Of a stretch of DNA of 64,000 nucleotides, positions 1-16,268 are shown piece after piece (position 1 is the first letter of the stretch; every line of letters begins with the position of its first letter). The stretch is from Wuchereria bancrofti (taxonomy: Eukaryota; Nematoda; Chromadorea; Rhabditida; Onchocercidae). The position numbers and the translations under genes were made by a program. The stretch lies in assembly GCA_005281725.1 (NCBI GenBank), contig SSBO01000008.1:1488001-1552000 (forward strand). Direction: 5' to 3'. Below the pieces are notes generated by a model. The model made no database searches. It worked only from the letters and a program-made list of their open reading frames with translations, and was not told the origin of the DNA.

Positions 1-3000
1 CTAGCCAGTCAACAAATCTTGATAGAATTCGATCAATACGACAAAAATCATCAAGTGCATCAACGAATACGACATTTGCCGCTGCACGAATTTCATCTGT
101 AAAACGAATATTTTTACTAATTTCAGCGCTTCTTGAGGAATTTCTTTTCTTTTAAATGTACCAAATACATCATAATACACACCGATTGATTGTTGGCGAG
201 CTACAATCTCACTATTTGTTTCTTCATCATCTGTACTTAAGCCTTCTTCATGTGAAACACCTTCTAAAGTGTTTTCACGCAAACGACGACGGCGTGACCT
301 GAAAAAAAAAAGAAGTTTAGCTATCTTCATTCGTTATTGACTGCAAACGTTATGAATTCTACCTTCTTGCTTCTCGTTCCGCTGCTCTTTGAGTGACTTC
401 AGGGGCTCGTTGATGCAGTGGTCGACCAGCTGCAGCTGCTGAGCATTCATCATACATATCGTGCACATCGTTTCTTCGTCGTGTTCGAAGTCTTCGAGCA
501 CGGCCATCTAGAATTTCTGCCATTCGACTTTCCAAATCCTTAACTTCGCTTATCTGAAGTACAAGGAAGACAGATAAGCTTTATCCATTTAAAATTTAAT
601 ACTCTTATATACTTATCAAACAGTTGCTCTGAAAAGAAATCATTTCGAAGGCATTTACTTTTTCTGACAAACATTCCAACAGATCTCTCGCGTATGCTCG
701 GATATCCTGATAAACTTGGAAACGTTCTCTGATCCGCGGTTCTTCCATCTCAAGCTTGCTAATCATTTCCTTATTTTCTTGAATTTGCGCGACTGTCCTT
801 TCAAACTCCGCTTCACGAGCATTTACGGATTCCTTGCCATCATTCTTGCTGCAATATTCTAGTCTTAGGCGTTATCGAGAATATCAGTGGTAAGATCCAC
901 CAGTAAACCAGGATTTGAAAATGACTTGAACTTAAAACATAGTAAATATACCGCTGCTGTAATTTTGAAAGAATTTCTTTTAACGATACAGCTACCGTTT
1001 TGCCAGATACTCGTCCAGCTGAAACAGAACTGGTCGAAATGAATTATAAAGAATCAGGAAGCACCTAATAAAAATTAAATCTTGTCTCACGAAATAAGAC
1101 AATAGAAGAATTGTTACAGAATCAGTCAAAAATGTTGATGATGTATACCAACTCTGTGATAGTGAAAGCATATCAGATTCAGAAAAATCTATATCCATTT
1201 CCATCGGCAACTGCTCACGATTTTCGGGTGGCAATTCCATACTACTTCTTATGGCTTTCATCACTGCTTCCATTTTTGCACGTTCACGTTCCAACATTTC
1301 CACCTTTAATTTTATATAGATGATAAAATTTCTGATTCATGTTTGTGACAACTTTAGTAGCTTTCTACATCAGAAGTAGCGCATACATAGCGTCATAGAT
1401 GTTACCTTATGTGATGATACTCCTTTCTTCATCTGTTCTCTTTCCCATCGCGTTACTTCCTCATCCGATTGCTCATGACCATCATCACTATCTACAAAAT
1501 AATATTTAAACTAATAAAAAAAAAAAAAAACTAAAAAATAATGGAAACGATGAATAAAAAGTGAAGCTCATGTCACTGGAATAAAGCCATTTGATCAAAA
1601 TCGATATCACCCAAAACAAACACTTTAAATTACTACCTCCTCCTTCGTGAGCAAGAAAATCCATATGCTCATTCCGTCGTCTTTCATCATCATCGGCTGC
1701 CAAACTTTTTAACGAATAAAACCTGTAAAGAGTAAACTAATGATTCAATTCTATGATTTCAGAAAGTTTTTTTCTGGTTTAAATGAGTCGATAAAAATCA
1801 AGACGTCTCGTTAGTGCCTTCCTATCCGAATAAAATATGATTTCGTTCGATCTTCTTGAATTCTTCCAAAAATGGAAATAGCTTACCGATGATAATGGCT
1901 GCTCCAACAACAATGATAGGATTGTTTTTACATGAATCTTTAAAGGAATAACTGACCTTCCACCTTCTGGATCTTCATCACTCAAATCGTTTTCATCTTC
2001 ACGTATTAACCGTGATCGGGCTACGGATTTATCCTATCAATTTTTTTATTAATTAAATACATATACTCAGCAACATTGTAAATAAAACCACTGAGACAGT
2101 ACAGCATTGCATTTCTCGTATATTGATGGTCAGTCAGAAGTAACTCAATGCGTATCATTATGAAAGTAATCTTGAATTAATTAAAACCATGATATTACTA
2201 GTATGGCTAACTTGGATATGCCTCCTCATTAACAGAGACAACGTAATGAAAATCTGCAAGGGGAAGAAATTTATTAGAATTACCTTCAACCGCTGCACGT
2301 CATCCAGTGGAATTTGGCCATTAGAACTGACTAAACGCATTTTTTCTCGCTTCTTCCGTGCTTCATAAACAGTTTTTGCATCCGGAATCTCTCCTTAAAA
2401 ATTGTAATTAGAACAGCAATAACTGAGTTAACATCGAAAAATAAGCTAAAATAGCAGAATTTCGAACCTCGAAACGCAGATGGGAATTTACTTCTTATGA
2501 CTGAATCCTGCTCCACACCTGTTTCCTCTTCTACGGGTTCATCCTTCGCTTTCCACTGTTTGCTCTGAGAAGTCTGACATGCAAAAAATTTTAGATTTGA
2601 ACATACGAAAGTTACCTGAACATCTTCAAAATTATAGCAACTAAGTTAAATACTTGCAAAAAACTAATCTAAAGAAAAAACATACATTAATATTCTTGAC
2701 TGACGGTTCATTCGTCTTCACCTCTTGTTTAATTTGCTTGACAACTACGCTAGTTTCTTGTTCTACAACTTCATTGTCAGCTTTCTGTCGCAATTTCGCT
2801 CTTTTTGTCAACTTATCCAAACGTTTGTTAGGATCTTTACGTTTGATTTTGAAGTCCGTTATGTCATCGCCTGAAAGATTAACACTAAAGTAAAAAGTAA
2901 GAAATCAATATTTTTAAGATAGTAAAGCAATTGACTTCTGTGGCTATTGTACATGAAAAATCCTGCCAACATAAAATACCTCTTGTATTCCAGATTCGAT

Positions 3001-3517
3001 GAAACGATAAGCTCCAGGTAGGCCACTCAAAGGAAATTTTTATCTATAGTTGAGTCTTAGACTCACATTACCTGGAGTCTAGAAATCCAGTTTTTAGAAA
3101 GCCTACTTCCAGTCATATTAATAGTTCACCATTCCAGGTAAGGCGAAGTATAATGTTGGAAATGTAACACGCCACCGATAAACAACGAATTTCATTCGTT
3201 TTTCTTTCTTTTTTGGTTGCAGCTTCGTTGAAAATCTACCGACCTTCAAAATTATCAAAACTGAGCAAGTGGTGCTCCTCTGTTACCACACCAGCGTGTG
3301 GTTTCTGGTTCCCTTCTGCTTTATTCACCTTTTCCGCATGTTGCTGTTGCTGTTGCTGTTGCTCGACCGTTCTACTGATTGATGACTCTTTGATTGTTGA
3401 TGCTACTGATGTTCCAGAAGTAACACCACCGCCTCCATCATCACCACCATCATTATCATCATCGTCCGATAGTACTCGTTGACGAAGATTACTACGCGTT
3501 TTCACTTTTCGAAACAT
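1..3517 (-). CDS. PAXBP1: PAXBP1/GCFC-family nuclear protein, 3' end cut by window edge
   Basis: Homologue of PAX3/7-binding protein 1 (GC-rich sequence DNA-binding factor family), a nuclear protein linked in vertebrates to PAX proteins and histone methylation and related to splicing factors. The start at 3517 gives MFRKVKTR, like the family's MFRK start. Thirteen exons keep frame: 3244-3517, 2686-2870, 2468-2573, 2284-2393, 1957-2033, 1637-1722, 1406-1491, 1149-1303, 952-1029, 659-848, 363-553, 162-298 and 1-96; about 590 codons are inside the window. Family blocks seen: LLSFD, EIPDAKTVYEARKKRE, LIREDEND, DEEVTRWEREQMKKG, AYARDLLECLSEKV, AAEREARRSRRRR, GLSTDDEET. Exon 1 holds an acidic D-rich stretch and seven glutamines (CAG/CAA run at about 3340-3363). 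Exon 952-1029 must use the acceptor AG at 1030-1031; the AG at 1019-1020 breaks frame. The C-terminal GCFC domain lies mostly beyond base 1. Identity confident; function in worms inferred. Confidence 0.9.
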
Positions 3518-4307
3518 TTTTCTAAGTATGAAAAGTACAACTTAGATGAAAAAATGATTTAAACTGAAATTGCTGTGAATTCATCTTAGTTGAGTTTATA
3601 ACCTAATAGAACAAACTTTCCTTTGAATGCAAAGTTAGTAAAAAGAAAATGAAGCAAGTTTCTAAACAACCCTAACTTTGATGAAATAGCTTCACATGTG
3701 GCATCCAACACAGTTAAAAATTAATTTAACCGTAATCTAATCGCAACTTCCCAGCGAAATATTTCGGATTTTAATTGAAATTATTGTTTTGTGAGAAGTG
3801 TGAGAAATTTTTAAATCAGTGCTTTCTTAGTTCCTACAAAGAGAAGTGCAAAAATGCAGCTCTATTGAAGTGGAAGGAAAGTGAGACATAATAACAAAGA
3901 TTGAGAGAATATCCAAATATTAATAGTAAATTAATGTGCTATCGATTAAAATACGAACAAACATACGAGACACATCATTAAATTCGCACATAAATTAATC
4001 ATCAAGAAAAAACAAATCTACGAATCCGAAGGCAGCTGAATGCCAGATATCAATCATGATACCGAAATTAACGCGAGCAGGATGTGAAACTATGATCTCG
4101 AGATAAATTTCATCTGTTATAATGTGATATATGCATTTTTGAATTGATTTATTTGACTTCAAACTAAATTTGGCCTTGAGATTAGCTATTAATTCTGTTA
4201 AAAGATTAGGTGTTAAAAATATTTTTAAAATATTCAAAAAAAAAAATAGTTTTGAGATTAACTATTAAAGGTGAAGCAAAGATTTGAAAATATGGTGCGA
4301 TTTGTGA

Positions 4308-4342
<35 letters not shown>

Positions 4343-6041
4343 ATGTGTATGTGTGTGTATGATTGAATAAATATTTGACTAAGGATTATTTTATGAAAAT
4401 ACCCAAGAGCTAATACTGTGAAAAAAAAAAATCTGTCCTTTCTTATCTAGCTGTAATTTAATTGTACTAAAGAACGAATTTGACATTTTAAATCAGTGTT
4501 AATTAATTTCCTTCAAATATTCAACATTTGAATAAATTATGCACTGTTCAGTTTAATGAATGAATTGATGAGTATCGCCACAGTTTAAAATTGTTTTAGA
4601 TTAGTGATCAGGAAGCAATTATTGCACACTTTATAAAATGATAGATTAGTGTCAAATTCAGAAAAACTAAAATTGTATGAAATTATTTGATGAAAAATTA
4701 TTCGTCATTACAGCTTATTTAATCTTTGATATATTTCAATTTTTACTTGAGATGTCATTCGGTATGTATCAAAAATTATTAGAAGAAGATAACAGTTAGC
4801 AATTTTTTGATTCGAAAAGAAAAAAAAAAAATTGAAGTAAATTTGAGCTGTGCTAAATGCATAATCTAGAATTAACTTGACTTTGAGATGAAATACAGTA
4901 CCCTGTAAATGATCAGTAACTCATTCTTGAAGAGTACTGTATTTTAACCATCAAAGCAATCATCGAATATTAGCTGTGGAGAAGTATAGTAATAGCTATT
5001 TCGTAATAGTAACAACAACAAAGTAAAAGAATTGAAAAAAAAAAAAAAAGAAAGCTAGTCATTAGCCAAATGCAGCTAAGACATTACAATTGAAATTGAT
5101 TAAAGCAAATAAGAAAATGTGGGAATTTTGAAGAGAAATAAACTGATGTAAACTGATTACTTCATCATAAAATTATAAATAAAATAGAAAAGATTCTAAA
5201 TACAAAAAAGTAAGTTAGAATTTTGTATGATTTGTCATCTCAATTTTTTTTTTTTTTGTTGACAAATAATATCTATTGTTGGACTGTTATTGTTGACAAA
5301 TAATGTCTATTGTTAGACTGTTTATTGTTGACAATAGTACATTTGTAATGCCAGAATTATGCTGTTTTTTTTACTTGATCGATACGCATTATTAATTCAT
5401 TCTAAGAATCAAATGATTGCATAGAATTTATCAACAATAAAATAACTTTTTTTTAACACTGAAAATCAATACTCAAAAAAAAAAAAGAAAGAAAAAAAAT
5501 GAAAATTATACGTTTGTTATTTTATGTTAAAATTATCAAAATTATTAGTATAGTCTAATTTTCTTCTCCTAAACTTTTTTTAAAAATTAAAATTAGCATA
5601 GTGCATATATTTACTGAAGCTATAATAACAAATGGTGAAAGAAGTTTTATTGCTAACATGTAAAGTCCCTTCATTCATTCATTCAATTTCCTATTAGATT
5701 TAGGATAAAAAAGATAATTGAAATAGTTTAGCATTTCTGGTAACTCTGATAGACACAATGAAAAAGCTTTATTGCTAATAGTATATTACTATACCTGGCT
5801 TACCTGATTAACAAATGTAATAATTGGCAATGCCATAGCAACGAAGGTAAGCAATAGCACTAGCAACGATAAGGTATCTTTCTGTGGGTAATAAATTTAC
5901 TGAGTACATCACATCATAGCATCATTTTCCTATTTTTCTAATAAAATTTTTTCTCTTTATTGGAAAAAAAAAAAAATCGATTAGCAATTTTTGAACATTT
6001 TGTGATTTCCTGCAATTGCAACTGCTTCAAAAACTTCAAAT
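3518..6041. other. Divergent intergenic region, PAXBP1 / alpha-tubulin
   Basis: AT-rich sequence between two divergently transcribed genes, presumably holding both promoters. No coding exon was recognised. It contains a GT/GTAT microsatellite (4307-4360), several poly-A and poly-T runs, a short inverted repeat (AAATACAGTA near 4892 and TACTGTATTT near 4935) and an imperfect direct repeat of about 42 bp built on TTGTTGACAAATAAT between about 5255 and 5335. Confidence 0.6.
4307..4360. repeat. GT / GTAT microsatellite
   Basis: Alternating TG dinucleotides grade into TATG tetranucleotide units and back to TG. It is a simple-sequence repeat in the PAXBP1/tubulin intergenic region. Confidence 0.95.
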
Positions 6042-9829
<3,788 letters not shown>

Positions 9830-12667
9830 TCAGTCATTTTTAAAATTTTGAAATTTTTGAAACTTTATATTATGTGACCGTTTTTTTTTTTTTAAAGCGA
9901 ATAAAATTAGAAATCAGAAGATGTGACACAATGATAAAAATTTCTGAAATTTTGAGGAAGTTTAAATTACATACAAATGTCCTACTGATGACATTTTTAT
10001 CGCATAATTTATTTTAAAATTGTTTTTTATTTTGGTTCTACAGAAAAAACATTGACTAATTCTGTGATCTTTTTTTTTTTCATTTTTTGTATTTTACAGA
10101 GTAAATAAAAATGAAGATTTTTTAAGAAAAAATGAACTTTCAAAAAAAAAAAAATCAAAACTTTTACAATGATTTGCAATTAGCTAAGTAAACATATTTA
10201 TCAAAATTATCATTGCTGACATAATGACACGATGTCTGCTTTTATCAAATTAATTTTATCGATTAGAAAGTAAATGGATTTTTTGATGATGATAATAATA
10301 AGTTTGAAAAAGTTGAATGAGTAAATATTTCATAACAAATGATTATAATCATTTCGGCAATCTTTTCTGATCAAAACTACATTAACTTATTTATTATCAC
10401 TATTCCACATTTTGCGACTAACTTCGTTTACATAAATTATATCTTGCTTATTTGATTATTTAATTTTCATTTCGTAAAAGTATTCGTAGTATGTCAATTA
10501 AAGATACACTATGCAGCTCATTCACTTTATTAACGACCAATTAAGAGCACCTAATTAGCATTATAGACAGGTGAGTGTTAATGCTATCACATTCAAATGA
10601 AAAAAATTAAGAATCCTTATGCGCTATTGTCTTCTGAAGTATAAAAACTGAAAAATGGTTTCAATCACTTCTTATGATTGGTAATTATCCACCTTTCTTA
10701 CTGTTCTACTCACCTAAACCTTTTTATTCTACTTAAAATGGGAAGTGTATCAGGTAAGCATGAAGCATTAGCCATTTTAATTAAATTGAAAAAAATAGAT
10801 GATATTTCAAAATGATTAATTTAGAAAAAGTGTCATCAAATTGATAGTAATTATTAAAGGTGTGATCATAATGGTTGTAGGTGTTTTTGAAATATCATAA
10901 TTAAGTTTATGCTTATAACTTTGATAATCAAGCTGCTTATAACTTTAATAATCATAATTAAGTTTATGCTTATAAATTTAGCTTTCACTAAATAAAGGTA
11001 TAATTTTATTGAAATTTGCTAGATAGCTTCGTTCCTTTTGTTAACTTCTTGTATCAATACTCACTCCATTGATATAAAAAAAAAAAAAGCTCTAACGTTC
11101 TAAGTAAACATTTATATTATTTCATTTCTGTGTTTCTAACAGATATCAAATTAACACCATTCTATTTTAGAGCTATCTGCTTTCACTAATCATCAATGAT
11201 TGACAGTTGTCTGATCAAATAGAAGCATTATGTACTAATAATCGAAATCATTTGCAATAATAATTTACTTTCAAAAATTGTATGTGTTTTTTTTCTTGAA
11301 TTATTACTAATAACTGAATTATTACTAACAATTTCGTCATTAATAATTAATAAAATATTCACTTTATGTATTATTTAAATTAATTATGGCATATTATGCA
11401 TATTAGTAGAAAAACTTTCATGAATTTTACTTATTTTAAAAGCTTATTGCATAATTTATTTCATTTATCTTCTCCTGTATTTTTATTGCTATGAATTCAA
11501 AATAGGACACAAATAATGAAAATAAAAATCAATCCATTTCTATCATTTAAATTACTTTGGATTTGCTGTATTCAGAACAATCGTAAGCAACCAGAAGCAA
11601 TGATTAAGTTAGATATAATTTTTGTTAATTTTTATTTTGAAAAATATTCCTACTTCATTTTAAAACAGATTTGTTTTCCTTTTTGTAGGAATACTTTGAA
11701 CAGATCGAAGGAAAACTTTTTGCTTCAGAAATACTAAAGTATTTAACTTGATTAATTCTAAAAGCTTTTTTGAATGCTATCATAATTTTGAGGAAAAAAA
11801 ATTAATGATGAATAAATTACATAATTTCTTTTTTTTTGCAACTTAATAACTATATTTCATCGTTCCCCTTTAATATCTTATTAGCATATTTCTAAGGTTT
11901 GTCCTTTTATTCTCATTTCTTCAAATTTCTTTGAAAAAATTAAATGCAAATTTGAAGATTGGATCTAATCAATATATTTACTAATAATAATTGAATCAAT
12001 GAATGAAAAAATTTCGACTAGCAAGTGATTAGATCTAGCAGATATTTCTAGAATTAAATTTATTTAATTTCTATGCTTAGATACTTTCAAACTTTTGTAC
12101 TATACTGCGCATATATGTACTTTGATACAACAAATCAGTATCAATTTTTACGGTAGACCGGAAACAGTAATCAATATTTAAACAGGAAATGTTTTTTAAT
12201 AAGGGATGAACAGGTATCAATCAATATATTAATTAATATAGAAACGGTTCCTTTTAATATATTCCATTTCTTTTCCAATCTTCGTCTTTAATTCTTAAAT
12301 TTTTATTTAGTTCAAATCTTACTGTTTGATTTGCAAGACTACGGTAGTACCGTACTACAATGGCCAAAGATACAGTTAGCTTTGCTGAGACCTAGGAAAA
12401 GAAAGTCGCAATTACTGTTTCTCTTAATCTATTCTCGATTTCTTTCCAATTTACTCTCTCCACCAACTATCTTCTCCAATAATTAAGCCAACGGTCATTT
12501 CATTTCACATTTTCCTTTTGCGTAACTTACGTAAGTTACTTCTGCGTTACAAGTTACACTCTTTTTTTTTTTTTTTTTTTGATATATGCACAGAAAACAA
12601 TGAAACATTGTTTCTTAGTGAATAAGGAAGAATTGAAGAAGAGACAAGGATAGATTTGCTTGGACAA
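9830..12667. other. Intergenic region, alpha-tubulin / PTTG1IP-like gene
   Basis: About 2.8 kb of AT-rich sequence. Candidate poly(A) signals for tubulin lie just after the stop (AATAAA near 9900). A TATA-like GTATAAAAACT near 10640 precedes a short ATG exon candidate at about 10739 (MGSVS, then GTAAGC), but no continuation was convincing. A direct repeat built on ATAATTAAGTTTATGCTTATAA occurs twice between about 10897 and 10980. A perfect 18-nt palindrome lies at 12522-12539. Confidence 0.5.
12522..12539. promoter_or_regulatory. Perfect palindrome with TTACGTAA core upstream of PTTG1IP-like gene
   Basis: GTAACTTACGTAAGTTAC equals its own reverse complement. The core TTACGTAA is the known recognition sequence of PAR/CES-2/NFIL3 and C/EBP-type bZIP factors. 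It lies 129 bp before the ATG of the downstream gene. Function is inferred from position and symmetry only. Confidence 0.4.
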
Positions 12668-13981
12668 ATGAATAATGCCATATTTGTTATTTGCCTATTA
12701 TCAAGCATACTGGTCATTGGTTTGAAAGCTGTTCCAATTGAAGAGCCTAGTAAAAATGAATTAATGGTCAAGAAAAAGATAGCAGTGAAATGTGAAATTG
12801 AAAATGGTGAACAATTAACTTGCGAAAAATGTGTTGAAAAAGGAACGGTTAGTTATAAATTGAAATAGAATTATTATCATTTTAAAGCAAAAATATTATT
12901 ATCATTTTAAAGTAATATTTAATGCTTATAAATTACAGAAAAAAAAGCGTCGCCTTCATCAAATTGTAAGAGATGATTTAGTAATTTTTTAAATTAAATC
13001 ATTTTTTCTTCTAATTTCATTAGTTAAAACAAATGAAAAAATAAGAAATTTTGATCGAAATTATTACTCTCATCACATTATCTTCTATGAAAACATATTA
13101 TTTGCTACATTGTATATGTCAATTTAGAATTGTTTTTGGTGTGTATCAACACAAAAATGTATGCCATATCAATGGAATTTTCCAAATTGTCAGTTAAAAT
13201 ATGTGCGGAAAAATAATTGCTGGGGTAAACATATTTCATTTATTTAAATTTCAAAGAAATTTCTTTATTAACCGTAAAATTTTTGTAGCAATGATTATTA
13301 CAATTATTTCTGATAGAGCAAAGATTAATCGTATTTGTTGTTGTTGTTGTTACTCTATCAAATCAAATTTTATAATTTCATCATTTAGCAATATCATAAC
13401 AAATTATCATCATTGAATATTTTAGTCGATTGGTTTGCTGTGGTCATTCTTGGGATGACACTTGTCGCAATCGTTATCAGTGCCATTTGCTACTGTTTCA
13501 TTCATTTCTGCATGATATGCATTGATTATTATCAGCAAATACAACATGCAGGTGAAATGTTAAGGTTGAAAAAAGCTACTGAAAGAAGAATTGCAATGCA
13601 ATATCAAAATCAACAACGAAGAATGGAACGAAAAATCATAAAAGATAATATTAAAAAGAAATATGGTTTGTATTATGAAAATTTTTTTATCAAAAAGATC
13701 ATATTCTACTCAGAAATCAAAAAGATCAAAAATATTCTATTAGCTATGAAAAATACTCAACAATTTCAAACTTTATTTAGAAAAAAAAAAGTTTTATTTA
13801 TTATAGGAATAAGTAAGCAGTGATAGGAATTTGTGTCAATTAAAATAGTTTTTATAATGTAATCTTCAAGAGTAAACAAAATGCATTATTATCTAAAAAA
13901 TTAAATTATACTAAAATCAACAATTTCATGCTATTTTCAGGTATCCCACTAACATCACCAGCATTTGAAAAATTCAAGTGA
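12668..13981 (+). CDS. PTTG1IP: PTTG1IP-like PSI-domain type I membrane protein
   Basis: Five exons (12668-12847, 12939-12965, 13128-13224, 13426-13665, 13941-13981) encode 194 aa, close to the 180 aa of human PTTG1-interacting protein. Order: signal peptide (NAIFVICLLSSILVIGLKA); a short ectodomain with the cysteine pattern C-E-K-C, C-F-W-C, C-M-P, N-C-Q, N-N-C-W of a PSI-like domain; one membrane helix (WFAVVILGMTLVAIVIS) followed by a Cys-rich juxtamembrane stretch; then a charged coiled-coil tail with RRMERK and KKKYG, and the end SPAFEKFK, matching the family's RKKYG...YARFE ending. The ATG at 12668 follows no in-frame upstream ATG and starts the signal peptide. In mammals the protein binds securin and shuttles it to the nucleus; its role in nematodes is not established. 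Its smallest exon is 27 nt (KKKRRLHQI). Confidence 0.85.
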
Positions 13982-15098
13982 TGTAGCAAGCTAATAAAGA
14001 TTACTGAATTTGCAAATATCATATTGTCTAATTTAAAGAGGATTGTAGTACATAAATTAATATTTGTTATCATAACAGTAATATTGATAACAATGATAAC
14101 TGGAAATTAGCCAAGGGAATGATTTCAGTTCATTTCCTAGTTCTTATTAGGTTTTTTCTACTTGTTTGAATTACAATGAATGTAAGTACCTGTGATGATG
14201 GATTTTTATTCTTGTAAATTAGGAAACAAATCTATCTTAAATCGTGGTCTTTCTAAGGATCTGATAATGTTTTTGTGTCTCTTTTGCAATTAAAATATTA
14301 TATGCGAGTTTATTAAAATAAAATTTTGAAATTTGACATAGTTGTCAAAGGCAAAAAAATTCATAAAATTCGATTTGTTTGATATTATGCCAAAAGAGGT
14401 AGATTCTAATTTATAACATAAATTTATTGGTAAAAATTTTGCAAGAAGAGAAAATGACTATAAATCGACCATGTCATTATTCTGTAGTTCTTGCTCGAAT
14501 AAAAATAAAATCATAAAATTTTCACATAAACAAATATGCTAAAATGTGAAAGATGAAATTAATTAGAAAATTTTTTTATACTAAAGTAATCCATCACGAG
14601 TAGATGCTGTATTCATACGAATTGTTGACAGTGTTAAAGATATGAGAGATCTGTTATAAAACTCAGAAATTCTAAAGAAATTAGAATTAATAAAATAATA
14701 ATATTCAGTAAAAAGAATTGCTTAATAGAGCAAATTGCACACAAAAAACTTAGCAGGATGGAAGGTCAGAAAAAGAAATAAGAATTGAATAACTAAATTA
14801 ATTTCTCACAAAGATAGCACAAAAGACGATGTTGGAAATGAGTGAATGAATTTCAGACTTCTTCAATGAAAATTCATAATGTCCTATCATGGTATTCTAA
14901 TAAGAATTTACTCAGAATACTAATAATTAGTGTAGAACATATATAGAAGGAAATCTTTCATGAAATGATGAAAAATTTCAGGTACTCATAAAATAATTCA
15001 TTCAACTAACTAACTGTACAGGTGTGCAGACAAAAAACAAGGTAAAAACAATGAGTGCAATAAAGATAACAATGATCACAAAATTCGAAATATCCATT
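13982..15098. other. Convergent intergenic region, PTTG1IP-like / ubl-5
   Basis: AT-rich 3' flanks of two convergent genes. No exon, RNA gene or clear repeat was recognised. Confidence 0.5.
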
Positions 15099-15426
15099 TT
15101 ATTGATAATATAATTCAAAATTAAAACCATCGTGTATCTCGTAATCTTGCAGTGTGATATGATCCTTATAAATTGTATACCACTTCTTTAGCACTATTTT
15201 TTCATATCTGAAAAACTAATCTACGGAATAAGCACTTTAAAACAATTAATTGTTCTTCAGATTAGTCAGTTTTAGTTATAAATTTAAAAAAAAAAAATGA
15301 ATTCTTCACTTACCGTGTACCAGTTTGTGCAGCGATAAGTTTCTTTAAATCACCAATTGTATCGTTCGGATTGCATTTAATCCTAACTTTTTTTCCCAAT
15401 CGATCATTCACCGTAATCTCAATCAT
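15099..15426 (-). CDS. ubl-5: Ubiquitin-like protein 5 (Hub1)
   Basis: Two exons (15314-15426 and 15099-15207) encode 73 aa, exactly the length of UBL5. The sequence starts [15 protein letters not shown], continues [18 protein letters not shown] and ends [10 protein letters not shown]. The family's tyrosine pair replaces the di-glycine of ubiquitin, so it is not a classical conjugating modifier. UBL5/Hub1 binds the spliceosome non-covalently and, in C. elegans, acts in the mitochondrial unfolded-protein response. It lies 842 bp downstream of vha-10 on the same strand, the order known in C. elegans, so the two may share a polycistronic transcript. The only notable differences from human are conservative (MNLE to FNFE near the end). 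Confidence 0.97.
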
Positions 15427-16268
15427 TTTATATGCCTAGAAATTATCATAAATAATATTCTTTCTTGCTAAAAATAAACTGATACACCTAATTAAAAGTC
15501 TCTTCTAAACTGCGACTCTCAAGCATTCCTCGTAGTTATTTGTAGTCTTCAACTAATTCGTTTAATGAATTCGATAGCGGTAAAAACTTAGGAGACTAAC
15601 TAAAAATCGGAATCCCGAATTCCTATAAATCTTTTGAAAAATATGCAAAGATGGAACTAATAGACTTTAGTCTTTTTTTTTTTTTGCAAACAAAAATCAC
15701 TTCAAAAATTTATTAAAAGAAAGTAATTACTATAATTACAGCATCAAAATGAAAAAAGAAATACAAGAATTTAGATGTATTTCACTACCACAAATAATAG
15801 AAAGTATTATATCTTTACATTATATGAAACATTCTTTCGACAAATGACTTTACAGTCTCACAGTTTTCCCCATAGTGTTCTTTAATAAAATTAACAAATA
15901 CTAATCTAATCTGCTGGAAACAAGTGCTAAATCCCTCATAATCGCGATGATTCATAAGTTTCCATATTTATATCTTTCACGAGATACATTTTCAAATGTT
16001 TGCAAAGCAGTTAAATTTTTGGAAAAACCTCACTCATATTCAAACGAATCTGTGAAACAATTTTATTTAATCTAAAATTATCAGTGTCAAATGTTTCGAA
16101 TAGCACATGAGACATACAAAAGAATACAGAAAGAATAAACTGATACAAAAACTATTTAATCAGTAATTTTAGGAAGTGAATTTATGCGCTTTCTCCATCT
16201 CAACAAAGGAATGAAGATATCAGTGAATGGAAATAAAAATCATTGAATCGGAAGTTTTACTATAAAAT
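15427..16268. other. Spacer between vha-10 and ubl-5
   Basis: 842 bp of AT-rich sequence on the transcribed side of a presumed operon. It should contain the vha-10 poly(A) site and the trans-splice acceptor for ubl-5, but no single site could be chosen by eye. No coding exon was seen. Confidence 0.4.

Noticed and set aside
13201..13416. Plus-strand frame inside the PTTG1IP-like gene
   Set aside because: It begins in exon 3 out of frame and runs through an intron with TTG repeats; shadow of the real gene.
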